From assembly GCF_000719515.1 (NCBI RefSeq), contig NZ_JOGR01000010.1, positions 445,532-509,531 on the forward strand: a DNA stretch of 64,000 nucleotides. Direction: 5' to 3'. Made by a program: the position numbers and the translations under genes. Under the pieces are notes generated by a model. The model was not told where the DNA came from and ran no database searches. It saw only the letters and a program-made list of their open reading frames with translations. Positions 1-7,811 of this stretch are shown piece by piece (the first letter of the stretch is position 1; each line of letters begins with the position of its first letter). The stretch comes from Glycomyces sp. NRRL B-16210. Its GTDB lineage: Bacteria; Actinomycetota; Actinomycetes; Mycobacteriales; Micromonosporaceae.

Positions 1-191
1 GCGCGTGCGTCGAACTCGGCGAGTTCGAGACGCGTCCCACCGGCTGGAGCCCCGTGCCGCTCGTGTTCGCCCTCGTCCTCGTCGGCCTCGCGGCGGTGGT
101 TCTCTCGGGCCTGCCGAAGCAGTTGCGCGAGCGCAGGACCGAGGAGGCCGCCCGCCTGGAGCGGATGACCGACGAGGACTTCAAGGGCTAG
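1..191 (+). CDS. C-terminal end of a membrane protein (partial)
   Basis: The reading frame is open from base 3 to a TAG at 189-191 and gives 62 residues, with the start outside the window. It has one hydrophobic stretch of about 19 residues (PLVFALVLVGLAAVVLSGL), then a charged tail rich in Arg and Glu that ends DEDFKG. This looks like the last transmembrane helix and cytoplasmic tail of an integral membrane protein. Its stop codon shares bases with the stop of the convergent SDR gene, so the two genes overlap by four bases (CTAG). The family cannot be named from this fragment. Confidence 0.55.
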   Translation, partial: ACVELGEFETRPTGWSPVPLVFALVLVGLAAVVLSGLPKQLRERRTEEAARLERMTDEDFKG

Positions 192-1024
192 TCGACGTAG
201 ATGTCGGGCTGGAAGTCCGTCTGGCCCTCGACCACCGCGTAGCCCGAGAGGTCGGTGACGCCCTCCTCGGCGAGCACGTCCTCGACCAGGACCGCGTTGC
301 CGGTGTAGGTGTTCGGGTCCTTCGCGAGGATCGCCAGCGCCGCGTCGGCCACGATCTCGGGCTTGCGGCTGCGGTCGAGCATCGGCTGCCCGCCGAGGGC
401 GAACTCGACGGCGGCTGTCGCGATGGTGGTCTTGGGCCACAGGCAGTTGGCGCCGACGCCCGGTTCGGTCTGGGAAGCGCCGAGGGTCATGATCGTCATG
501 CCGTACTTGGTGGCCGTGTACGGCCCGCCGGCGAACCAGCGGGGGTCGGTGTTCAGCGGCGGGCTGATCGTGAGCAGGTGCGCGTGGTCGGAGCCGCGCA
601 GGTACGGCAGGGCGGCGCTGAGGGTCGCGAAGGTGCCGCGGAGGTTGACCCCGGCGATGAGGTCGAACTTCTTGAGGCTGAGTTCGCCGACGCCGGTCAG
701 GTCGAGCGCGGAGGCGTTGTTGACGCACACGTCGAGGCCGCCGAAGGCCCCGGCGGCGGTGTCGATCGCGGCGCCGACCGCTTCGGCGTCGCGGAGGTCG
801 CCGACGATCGGGAGCGCCTGGCCTCCGGCCTCCTCGATGGCCTTGGCGGTCTCGTTCAGGCTGCCGGGCAGCTTGGGATGGGCGTCGCCGGTCTTGGCGA
901 ACAGCGCCACCTTGGCCCCGGCCGCGCCGAGCGCGACTGCGATGGCCGCGCCGATGCCGCGGCTGGCGCCGGTGACGAAGGCGGACCGCCCGTTGAGGGG
1001 GTGGTTGCTGACGGCTGGCTCCAT
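188..1024 (-). CDS. SDR family oxidoreductase, HSDL2-like
   Basis: A 278-residue short-chain dehydrogenase/reductase. The NAD(P)-binding TGASRGIG motif is at residues 18-25, NNAS at 102-105, a Ser at about 154, and the catalytic YxxxK at 169-173. The long insert after the second strand (FAKTGDAHPKLPGSL) and the TISPPLN segment are typical of the HSDL2-like subgroup, often annotated as SDR family oxidoreductase of unknown substrate. ATG 1024 was chosen because GGAGG lies nine bases upstream; the longer open frame upstream has no such site. It is convergent with the partial membrane protein and transcribed away from the two-component system. The substrate is not known; a role in lipid or acyl metabolism would be inference. 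Confidence 0.85.
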   Translation of the reverse strand: MEPAVSNHPLNGRSAFVTGASRGIGAAIAVALGAAGAKVALFAKTGDAHPKLPGSLNETAKAIEEAGGQALPIVGDLRDAEAVGAAIDTAAGAFGGLDVCVNNASALDLTGVGELSLKKFDLIAGVNLRGTFATLSAALPYLRGSDHAHLLTISPPLNTDPRWFAGGPYTATKYGMTIMTLGASQTEPGVGANCLWPKTTIATAAVEFALGGQPMLDRSRKPEIVADAALAILAKDPNTYTGNAVLVEDVLAEEGVTDLSGYAVVEGQTDFQPDIYVD

Positions 1025-1207
1025 TGCTCTGCCTCCATGTGGTCGGTGTCCCCAGCATCCTACTAGTGAGTAACTTCGGAAGGAAGGCCCGTTGGGAGGA
1101 CACTCCGGCCGAATGCTGAACGTCCGCTGTGAGCGGGTCCAGAACTCGCGTGGAAACGGAGGCGAACCCTTTCGGCGGCCGAGGCGGTGAAATAGGCTGG
1201 CCGGGCG

Positions 1208-1243
1208 GTCGTGTGGACCGGCATCAGTCGTGTGGACCAGCAT
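1208..1243 (+). promoter_or_regulatory. 17-bp direct repeat upstream of the response regulator
   Basis: GTCGTGTGGACC[G/A]GCAT occurs at 1208-1224 and again at 1227-1243, 16 of 17 bases identical, with starts 19 bases apart. OmpR-family regulators bind direct repeats, so this may be the site through which the downstream regulator controls its own gene. The second copy lies only a few bases from the ribosome binding site (GAGGAG, 1245-1250), so it could equally act in the leader RNA. Confidence 0.4.
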
Positions 1244-1256
1244 TGAGGAGCGGTGG

Positions 1257-2015
1257 ATGACTTCGAGCAGCGGGCCGGCCGGGGCCGCACCGCCTGCGGT
1301 GCCGCTGCGCGGCGACGGGTCCCCCGCGCGCCTGCTGGTCGTGGACGACGAGGAGAGCCTGGCCGATCTGCTGGTCGAGGCGCTCTCGTTCCAGGGCTAC
1401 GCGGTCACCGCCGCCCGCTCGGGCACCGAGGCGCTCGCCGCGGTCGAGTCCGACCGCCCCGACCTGGTGATCCTGGACGTCAACATGCCCGGCATCGACG
1501 GGTTCGGCGTGGCCGACCGGCTGCGGGCCTCGGGCGACCAGACCCCGATCATCTTCCTCACCGCCCGCACCGCCCCCGACGACCTGCGCGACGGGTACGG
1601 CTCGGGCGGCGACGACTACCTCATGAAGCCCTTCCGGCTCGAAGAGCTGTCGCTGCGCGTCTCGGCGGTGCTGCGGCGCACGCTCGGGCGCGAGGCCGCC
1701 CCGCGCGGCGGCGACACCGTCGCGGTCGCCGACCTCGTCCTCGACCTCGCCGCCCACCAGGTGACGCGCGGGGGCGCCACGGTCGACCTCTCCCCCACCG
1801 AGTTCCGGCTGCTGCGCTACCTCGCCTCGAACGCCGGGCGGGTCGTGTCCAAATCGGAGCTGCTCAAGCAGGTGTGGGGCTACGACTTCGACACCGAGTC
1901 GAGCCTGGCCGAGACGTACGTGTTCTACCTGCGCCGCAAGCTCGACAAGCTCGGGCCGCGGCTCATCCACACCGTCCGCGGGGTCGGCTACATGCTGCGC
2001 CCGCCGCAGGAGTAG
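1257..2015 (+). CDS. OmpR/PhoB-family response regulator
   Basis: A 252-residue two-component response regulator. The receiver domain covers about residues 25-140, with the acidic pair D30-D31, phospho-acceptor D74 in VILDVNMPG and the conserved Lys in DDYLMKPF. A winged-helix DNA-binding domain follows (about 155-250), containing the LSPTEFRLLRYLASNAGRVV and VRGVGYMLR segments typical of OmpR/PhoB proteins. ATG 1257 was chosen for the GAGGAG just upstream; an in-frame GTG at 1230 is less likely. Three bases separate it from the sensor kinase gene, so the two form one operon. The arrangement resembles the actinobacterial MprAB and TrcRS systems, but the stimulus is unknown. A 17-bp direct repeat lies immediately upstream. 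Confidence 0.93.
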   Translation: MTSSSGPAGAAPPAVPLRGDGSPARLLVVDDEESLADLLVEALSFQGYAVTAARSGTEALAAVESDRPDLVILDVNMPGIDGFGVADRLRASGDQTPIIFLTARTAPDDLRDGYGSGGDDYLMKPFRLEELSLRVSAVLRRTLGREAAPRGGDTVAVADLVLDLAAHQVTRGGATVDLSPTEFRLLRYLASNAGRVVSKSELLKQVWGYDFDTESSLAETYVFYLRRKLDKLGPRLIHTVRGVGYMLRPPQE

Positions 2016-2018
2016 ACC

Positions 2019-3392
2019 GTGGCCATCCGCGCCAAGATCGCCTGGGCCATGGCGGTCCTGCTCATCGTGGCCGTCGCCGTGATCGGGCTGGTGACCGTCC
2101 GGGCCGTCTCCAGCCATCTGACGCAGCAGGTCGACGAGAACCTCCACAAGTTCATCAAGCAGGGGTTCCGGACGGTCCCGAATGTGGACTCGGACGCGCA
2201 GATGGGCTACAACGAGTTCGCGCTCATGGTGTTCGACGAGGACGGCGAGCTGCTCGACACCGCCAGGTCCGGCTACTTCGACGCCCCCGACTCGCCGCCC
2301 GACATCAGCGAGCCGCCCGGCAACGTCGGGTACTTCACCGTCGAGAGCGTCGACGGCGAGGTCACCTACCGGGCCATCGGGGCGACCCTGCGGATCGACG
2401 GGAACGTGTTCCACCTCGTGGTCGCGACCTCGATGAACGACGTCCAGGCCACCATCTCGACGCTGACGCGCACCGTCGTGGTCACCGGGGTGGTCGTGGC
2501 CGCGCTGGGCATCCTCGCCGCGTGGCTCATCACCCGGCGCGGCCTGCGGGTGGTCGACCAGATGGTCGCCGACGCCGAGACCGTCGCGGCCGGGAGCCTC
2601 GCCCACCGCATCACCGCCGCCGACCCGCGCACCGAGATGGGGCGGTTGTCGTTGGCGCTCAACCGGATGGTCTCGCGCCTGGCCGACGCGATCGGCCAGC
2701 GCGACCGCCAGCACGAGCGGCTGCGCCAGTTCGTGGCCGACGCCGGGCACGAGCTGCGCACGCCGCTGACGGCCATCGGCGGCTACGTGCAGCTCTACCA
2801 GTCCGGGGCGACCGCCGAGGGCGAGAAGCTCGACCGGGCCATGGACCGGATCGGCTCCGAGAACGCGCGGCTGGCGAAGCTCGTGGACGACCTCATGGTC
2901 CTGTCGCGTCTGGACGAGGAGGTCGGCGGCGACCGCGAGCTGGTCGAGCTGTCGCGGCTCGCGCAGGACGCGGTGGACGACGCCGAGGTGGCCGACCCGA
3001 ACCATCCGGTGCGGCTCGACGCGGCCGAGGCGGTCACCGTGGTCGCCAACGAGGGGCAGCTGCGGCAGGTCCTGGTGAACCTGCTGAACAACGCGCGTGT
3101 GCACACGCCGGAGGGCACCGCGATCGACGTCGCGGTCGCCGTCGAGGGCGACTGGGCGCTGCTGCGCGTGGCCGACCGCGGGCCGGGCATCCCCGAGGAG
3201 CACCGGCAGCGGGTCTTCGACCGCTTCTACCGGGCGGACCCGTCGCGCTCGCGGGCCACGGGCGGGTCGGGCCTGGGCCTGTCCATCGTGTCCTCGATCG
3301 TGGCCGCCCACGGCGGTCTGCTGCGGCTCGACAGCGAAGAGGGCCGCGGGACCGCGATCGAAGTGCGCCTGCCGATCGCGCGCCTGGAATGA
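2019..3392 (+). CDS. Two-component sensor histidine kinase
   Basis: A 457-residue membrane sensor kinase starting at GTG 2019. It has TM1 at about residues 8-28, an extracytoplasmic sensing domain of about 120 residues, TM2 at about 152-171, a HAMP linker, a HisKA domain with the phospho-His 244 in ADAGHELRTPL, and a HATPase_c domain with the N box (VNLLNNARVHTPEG) and G boxes (DRGPGIP, GGSGLGLSIV). It would phosphorylate the regulator encoded three bases upstream. The sensing domain is acidic and proline-rich (about residues 75-105), with no recognisable ligand-binding fold. Family and topology are clear; the signal is not. Confidence 0.92.
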   Translation: MAIRAKIAWAMAVLLIVAVAVIGLVTVRAVSSHLTQQVDENLHKFIKQGFRTVPNVDSDAQMGYNEFALMVFDEDGELLDTARSGYFDAPDSPPDISEPPGNVGYFTVESVDGEVTYRAIGATLRIDGNVFHLVVATSMNDVQATISTLTRTVVVTGVVVAALGILAAWLITRRGLRVVDQMVADAETVAAGSLAHRITAADPRTEMGRLSLALNRMVSRLADAIGQRDRQHERLRQFVADAGHELRTPLTAIGGYVQLYQSGATAEGEKLDRAMDRIGSENARLAKLVDDLMVLSRLDEEVGGDRELVELSRLAQDAVDDAEVADPNHPVRLDAAEAVTVVANEGQLRQVLVNLLNNARVHTPEGTAIDVAVAVEGDWALLRVADRGPGIPEEHRQRVFDRFYRADPSRSRATGGSGLGLSIVSSIVAAHGGLLRLDSEEGRGTAIEVRLPIARLE

Positions 3393-3421
3393 CCCCGATC
3401 GCCGTCGACTGCACGGCAGAC

Positions 3422-3537
3422 CCCGAAGCACCCGCCGATCACGCGTCTGGAGCAACTCGCTACACCAGGTCTTTGACGCCCGAAGCGCCCGCCGCACGCA
3501 CGCCCGGAACGACCCTCGCTACACCAGGTCTTTGACG
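3422..3537. repeat. Imperfect tandem duplication including the 3' end of the ABC ATPase gene
   Basis: Two units run head to tail: 3422-3478 and 3479-3537. Both begin CCCGAAGC[A/G]CCCGCCG and both end in the same 23 bases (3456-3478 and 3515-3537). The second copy of that 23-mer encodes the last residues (VKDLV) and the stop of the siderophore ABC ATPase on the minus strand. The first copy is non-coding. The repeat fills most of the gap between the convergent kinase and ATPase genes. Confidence 0.75.
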
Positions 3538-4370
3538 AGGGCGTCGGCTTCCAGTTCCCTCGCGCGAGAGGCGGCGCCCCGGTTGCCGGCGCTCGGGATC
3601 ACCAGCGGCGTCCCGGTCTCGGGGTCGTCGATGATGCGGCACGGCAGGTCGAAGACCTGGTCGACCATGGCGGCGGTGACGATCTCGGCCGGCGGGCCCT
3701 CGGCGACGATGTCGCCCTCGCGCATCGCGATGAGGTGCGTGGCGTAGCGCGCGGCCTGGTTGAGGTCGTGGAGCACCGCCACGAGGGTCCGGCCCTCCTG
3801 GTGGAGCTTCGCGCACAGGTCGAGGACCTCGATCTGGTGCGTGATGTCGAGGAACGTGGTCGGCTCGTCGAGCAGCAGCAGCGGCGTCTGCTGCGCGAGG
3901 ACCATCGCGATCCACACCCGCTGGCGCTGGCCGCCCGAGAGCTCGTCGACCCCCCTCGCGCCCAGCTCGGTGATGTCGGTGGCGGCCATGGCCTCGGCCA
4001 CGACCCGCTCGTCCTCGGCCGACCACTGCCGCAGGATGCCCTGGTGCGGGTAGCGTCCGCGCGCGACCAGGTCGGCGACGGTGATGCCGTCGGGCGCGAT
4101 CGGCGACTGCGGCAGCAGCCCGAGGCGGCGGGCGACGGCCCGGGTCGGCTGGGTGTGGATGTCCCGGCCGTCGAGCAGGACCTGCCCGGCGGTGGGTTTG
4201 AGCATCCGCGCCAAGGCCTTCAGCAGGGTGGACTTGCCGCAGGCGTTCGGGCCGAGGATCACGGTGAACTCCCCTTCGGGGATGTCCACGCTCAGGCCCT
4301 CGCTGATGGCCACGCGGCCGTACCCGATCGTGGCGTCCTCGACGATCAATGGGCTTTGCGAGTCGGTCAC
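3519..4370 (-). CDS. Ferric-siderophore ABC transporter ATP-binding protein (FepC-like)
   Basis: A 283-residue ATPase of the iron-siderophore/cobalamin importer class. Walker A GPNACGKST is at residues 40-48, with a Q loop (LLPQS), signature VDELSGGQRQRVWIAMVLAQ, Walker B LLLLDEP and the switch His in AVLHDLNQAARYA. It powers uptake through the two permeases encoded upstream. The start is GTG 4370, which overlaps the permease stop (GTGA), so the genes are translationally coupled. The C-terminus (about 25 residues after LVIPSAGN) is Ala/Arg/Glu-rich and looks like an added tail; its last codons lie in the second unit of a tandem duplication. It is closely similar to the ATPase at 63141-63932. 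Confidence 0.93.
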   Translation of the reverse strand: MTDSQSPLIVEDATIGYGRVAISEGLSVDIPEGEFTVILGPNACGKSTLLKALARMLKPTAGQVLLDGRDIHTQPTRAVARRLGLLPQSPIAPDGITVADLVARGRYPHQGILRQWSAEDERVVAEAMAATDITELGARGVDELSGGQRQRVWIAMVLAQQTPLLLLDEPTTFLDITHQIEVLDLCAKLHQEGRTLVAVLHDLNQAARYATHLIAMREGDIVAEGPPAEIVTAAMVDQVFDLPCRIIDDPETGTPLVIPSAGNRGAASRARELEADALVKDLV

Positions 4371-5440
4371 GACAGGACCCCCTTCTTGCGGTGAGCGATG
4401 AGCAGCCAGATGAGGTAGGCGCCGCCGACGACGCCGGTGACGACCCCGGTCGGCAGTTGGCGGCCGGCGATCCCGGCCACGGCCACCGCGTCGGCGGCGG
4501 TCACGATGAGCGCGCCGCAGATCGCCGCGCACGTGAAGCTGCGGGCCGAACCGGTCAGCCGGGCGGCGATGTGCGGGGCCGCGAGCGCGACGAACGCGAG
4601 CGGCCCGGCCACGGCGACCGCCCCGGCGGTGAGCACCGAGGCGGTGACGAGCGCGATGACGCGGGTGGCGCCGACGCGGACCCCCAGGCCGGTCGCGGAG
4701 GCCTCGCCGAGGCGCAGCGCGTCCATGCCGCGGAAGAGGAACACGATCACCAGCGTCCCGGCGCCCAGCACGATGGCGACCGTCGCGGCCTGCTTCCAGT
4801 CGCGCCCGGCGAGGTCGCCGGTGAGCCAGTAGATCGCGCGGAACGCGTCGATGATGGAGGTGCGGGTGAGCAGGTAGCCGTTGATGCCCGCGAGGATCGC
4901 GGCGGTGCCGATGCCGATGAGCACCAGGCGGTAGCCCGAGGGGTCCCCGCCGCGCGTGAGCGTCCAGATGAACAGGCCGGTGACGAGCGCGCCGACGGCG
5001 GCGAAGGCGGTGGTGACCTCGGCCGAGGCGCCGGTGACGATGATCGCGACCAGCGCGCCGGAGGTCGCGCCCTGGGTCAGGCCGAGGATGTCGGGGCTGC
5101 CGAGGGCGTTGCGCGTCAGGTTCTGGAACAGCGCCCCGGCCAGGCCCATGCACGCGCCGACGGCGAGCCCGGTCGCCAGGCGCGGCAGGCGCAGCGTCCA
5201 CACGATGTACTCGTCGCCCTTCGTGCCCTCGTGGATCAGCGCGGCCCACAGCCGGTCCAGGCCGATCGGGGTCGAACCGGTCGCGGCCGACCACACGGCG
5301 ACGGCGACGAGCACCGCGAAAGAGCCGGCGACGGCCACAAATACGCGATGGCGCACCCGGATCGAGAAGCCGCCCACGCGGAGGGACGTGGAACGCCCGG
5401 CCTCCCTCGGGGCGCGCAGCGGCGAGGACAACGCGCTCAC
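4367..5440 (-). CDS. Iron-siderophore ABC transporter permease (FepG/FecD-like)
   Basis: A 357-residue FecCD-family permease with about nine or ten membrane helices. The family hallmark AGALFQNLTRNALGSPDILGLTQGA is present, along with the ATPase-coupling segment near GLGVRVGATR and the C-terminal GPLAFVALAAPHIAARLTG region. The start is GTG 5440, overlapping the stop of the upstream permease gene by four bases (GTGA). The N-terminal 50 residues are a basic, Ser/Arg-rich cytoplasmic tail. With its partner permease it should form the heterodimeric pore of a ferric-siderophore importer. The ligand cannot be read from the sequence. Confidence 0.92.
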   Translation of the reverse strand: MSALSSPLRAPREAGRSTSLRVGGFSIRVRHRVFVAVAGSFAVLVAVAVWSAATGSTPIGLDRLWAALIHEGTKGDEYIVWTLRLPRLATGLAVGACMGLAGALFQNLTRNALGSPDILGLTQGATSGALVAIIVTGASAEVTTAFAAVGALVTGLFIWTLTRGGDPSGYRLVLIGIGTAAILAGINGYLLTRTSIIDAFRAIYWLTGDLAGRDWKQAATVAIVLGAGTLVIVFLFRGMDALRLGEASATGLGVRVGATRVIALVTASVLTAGAVAVAGPLAFVALAAPHIAARLTGSARSFTCAAICGALIVTAADAVAVAGIAGRQLPTGVVTGVVGGAYLIWLLIAHRKKGVLS

Positions 5441-6528
5441 AGCCTGGCCACCTTCCTGCGGCTGACGAGATAGAGGAAGAACGGGCCGCCGGCGACGGCG
5501 CAGACGATGCCGACCTGCACTTCGCTGGGGCGGCCGACGACGCGGCCGAGCACGTCGGCGGCGAGCAGGAACGCCGCGCCGGTCAGCGTCGAGTACGGCA
5601 GGACCCACTTCTGGTCGGGGCCGGTGAAGAACCGCACCACGTGCGGGACGACCAGGCCCACGAACACGATCGGGCCGCACACGGCCGTGGCCGTCCCGGC
5701 CAGGACCGTGATGACCGCGATCCCCACGACGCGCAGCACCCGCGGGTCCACGCCCAGGCCCGTCGCCGTCGCGTCCCCGAGCGCGAGCGCGTTCAGCGGG
5801 CGGGCCAGGAGGATCCCGGCGGTCGCGGCCACGGCGATGATCGAGGCCACCAGCAGCGTCGGGGCCACATGGGCGTTCACGAGCGAGCCGACCGACCAGA
5901 ACCGCATCTGGTCGAGCGTCGCGGCGTTCATGAGCTGGATCGCCGAGACGTAGGCGTACCCGGCGGCCGTGACCGCCGCGCCCGCCAGCGCGAGCCGCGC
6001 GGGGGTCGCGCTCGCGGCCCCGGCGATGAGGTAGACGGCGACCGAGGCGGCCCCGGCTCCGGCGAAGGCGAAGAGGATGGTCTGGGTGAAACCGAAGGAG
6101 CCCAGGAAGAACGAGGCGGTGACGACCGCGGCGGCCGCGCCGGTGTTGACGCCGAGCAGGCCCGGGTCGGCCAGGGGGTTGCGGGTCATCGCCTGCATGA
6201 GCGCCCCGGCGAGGCCGAGCGCGGCGCCGGCGGCGATGCCGAGGACGGTGCGGGGTACGCGCAGTTCGGTGACGACGGGGTAGGCGTCCGAGGCGGGGTC
6301 GTTCAGTCCTGCGAGGACCTCGTCGAAGCTCATCGGGCGGGCGCCCACGGCGATGCTGAGGACGGCCAGGGCCGCGATGACGGCGAGGAGGGCGAGCAGT
6401 CCCGCGAGCAGGCGGGCGACGCGGCGGCCGTTCCGGGGGCGGTGTATCGGTTCGCTTGTGTCGCTTGCGGATTGGTTGTCCGCGGGGTGCGGTGGGGCCG
6501 CATCCATGGCGCGGTGGGCGGTTGACAA
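5437..6528 (-). CDS. Iron-siderophore ABC transporter permease (FepD/FecC-like)
   Basis: A 363-residue FecCD-family permease, first gene of the minus-strand importer operon. It carries LGLAGALMQAMTRNPLADPGLLGVNTGAA, a coupling segment (ALGDATATGLGVDPR) and GPIVFVGLVVPHVVRFFTGPD. The start is taken as TTG 6528 because CCGGAG lies seven bases upstream; an ATG at 6507 would also be in frame but has no ribosome binding site. The long N-terminus before the first helix (about 35 residues) is hydrophilic. A 17/19 match to the IdeR/DmdR box lies just upstream and is shared with the divergent binding-protein gene, so iron repression of both directions is likely. Confidence 0.92.
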   Translation of the reverse strand: MSTAHRAMDAAPPHPADNQSASDTSEPIHRPRNGRRVARLLAGLLALLAVIAALAVLSIAVGARPMSFDEVLAGLNDPASDAYPVVTELRVPRTVLGIAAGAALGLAGALMQAMTRNPLADPGLLGVNTGAAAAVVTASFFLGSFGFTQTILFAFAGAGAASVAVYLIAGAASATPARLALAGAAVTAAGYAYVSAIQLMNAATLDQMRFWSVGSLVNAHVAPTLLVASIIAVAATAGILLARPLNALALGDATATGLGVDPRVLRVVGIAVITVLAGTATAVCGPIVFVGLVVPHVVRFFTGPDQKWVLPYSTLTGAAFLLAADVLGRVVGRPSEVQVGIVCAVAGGPFFLYLVSRRKVARL

Positions 6529-6559
6529 GTGCGGACTCCGGAGGGATAGCGACAGCAGT

Positions 6560-6578
6560 TTTGTTTAGGCTAACCTAA
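6560..6578. promoter_or_regulatory. Iron box (IdeR/DmdR/DtxR-type operator)
   Basis: The bases match 17 of 19 positions of the actinobacterial iron box TTAGGTTAGGCTAACCTAA, including an unbroken TTAGGCTAACCTAA (6565-6578). It sits between the divergent permease operon and the first binding-protein gene, where a Fe2+-loaded DtxR-family repressor would block both promoters. No such repressor gene is in the window. Confidence 0.85.
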
Positions 6579-6623
6579 CCTCATCGCCCCTGCCAATGCC
6601 GTCGCCCCCCGAAGGAGTTCGCC

Positions 6624-7652
6624 GTGCCACTGCGCACCGCCCCCGCCCTGACCCGCCGCCGCCTCCTCGCCGCCACCGGCGGCCTCGGCGCCGCCTCCGC
6701 GCTCGCCGCCTGCGGCACCGGGCCCGAGGCCCCGGCGACGGAGGGCGACCCCGACTCCGGGCCGTTCTCGTTCACCGACGACCGCGACCAGACCGCGGTC
6801 GAGTTCGACCACACCCCTTCGGTGGTGGTCGCCTTCACCGGGCTCGCGGCGGCGCTCTACGACTACGGCGTCGAGGTCGCGGCCGTCTTCGGGCCCACCA
6901 CGCTCGCCGACGGCGCGCCCGACATGCAGGCCGGGCGGCTGCCGGTCGACGAGCTGACCGTCCTGGGCAACGTGTGGGGCGAGTTCGACGTCGAGGCCTA
7001 CGCGCAGCTCGGGCCGCAGCTCCTCGTCTCGCACTACTACGAGGGCTACGACCTGTGGTTCATCCCCGAAGAGCGCCTCGACGAGATCGAAGGGCTGGCA
7101 CCCGGCATCGGCATCGAGGTCTCGCAGCCGACGCTCGACCAGATCATCGACCGCCACGCCGCGCTCGCGGTCGCACTCGGCGCCGACCTGGGCTCGGACG
7201 CGAACGTGGAGGGCGTCGAGCGCTTCGGCGCCGCCGCCGGGGCGGTGGCCGCCGCGGTCGCGGACAAGCCGCTCAAGGCGCTGGCGGTCGGCGCCCGCGC
7301 GGACGGGCTCTACATCGCCAACCCCGCCGCTTTCAACCTGCTCGCCAAGGGAGTCGAGCTGGGCGTGGACTTCGTGGTGCCCGAGTCGCCCGACTCGGAC
7401 GGGTACTGGGAGCCGCTGTCGTGGGAGAACGCGAGCAGGTACGGGGCGGACCTGATCTTCCTCGACGAGCGCACGGGCAACCTCCAGCCCGAGGAGCTGG
7501 CGGACTTCCCGACGTGGACGAGCCTGCCCGCGGTCGCCGAGGGCCAGGTCTACGGCTGGAACGCCGAGCCGGTGTACTCGCACGTCGGCGGCGCGATCGA
7601 GCTGGAGAAGATCGCCGCGCCCCTGGAGGCGGCCCGGCCGCTCGAAGGGTGA
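6624..7652 (+). CDS. Iron-siderophore ABC transporter substrate-binding lipoprotein (FepB-like)
   Basis: A 342-residue periplasmic-binding-type lipoprotein. The N-terminus has a twin-arginine motif (TRRRLLAATGG) and a lipobox ending at C30 (ALAAC), indicating Tat export and lipid anchoring. The remainder is a class III siderophore-binding fold, with VVAFTGLAAALYDYG early and PEELADFPTWTSLPAVAEGQVYGWN near the end. The start is GTG 6624, with GAAGGAG seven bases upstream. It is divergent from the permease operon, shares its iron box, and is paralogous to the next gene; aligned blocks include FTDD, FTGLAAA, WGEFD-EAY, PEER and FPTW-LPAV. It presumably delivers a ferric siderophore to the adjacent importer. 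Confidence 0.9.
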   Translation: MPLRTAPALTRRRLLAATGGLGAASALAACGTGPEAPATEGDPDSGPFSFTDDRDQTAVEFDHTPSVVVAFTGLAAALYDYGVEVAAVFGPTTLADGAPDMQAGRLPVDELTVLGNVWGEFDVEAYAQLGPQLLVSHYYEGYDLWFIPEERLDEIEGLAPGIGIEVSQPTLDQIIDRHAALAVALGADLGSDANVEGVERFGAAAGAVAAAVADKPLKALAVGARADGLYIANPAAFNLLAKGVELGVDFVVPESPDSDGYWEPLSWENASRYGADLIFLDERTGNLQPEELADFPTWTSLPAVAEGQVYGWNAEPVYSHVGGAIELEKIAAPLEAARPLEG

Positions 7653-7703
7653 AGCGCGGCAGTGGCTGACGCCACGTGACGGGGCCGGTCCGGCAACCCG
7701 CGG

Positions 7704-7722
7704 TTTGATTAGGCTAGCCTAA
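7704..7722. promoter_or_regulatory. Second iron box, upstream of the second binding protein
   Basis: 16 of 19 positions match the IdeR/DmdR consensus, with a perfect 14-bp palindrome TTAGGCTAGCCTAA at 7709-7722. It lies in the 159-bp gap between the two paralogous binding-protein genes, so the second gene has its own iron-controlled promoter rather than depending only on read-through. Confidence 0.82.
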
Positions 7723-7811
7723 CCTGAGTTCGGCCGGGCCGCTGCGATCCGACCGCCTACCGGTTCCGACCGTCCTTCACGAAGACCACCCCTCCCGATT
7801 AGGAGACACAC

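Noticed and set aside
1224..3497. Very long open frames on both strands across the two-component genes
   Set aside because: They run antisense or out of frame to genes with clear domains and are the usual result of third-position GC bias; their products are Arg/Gly/His-rich and lack any motif.
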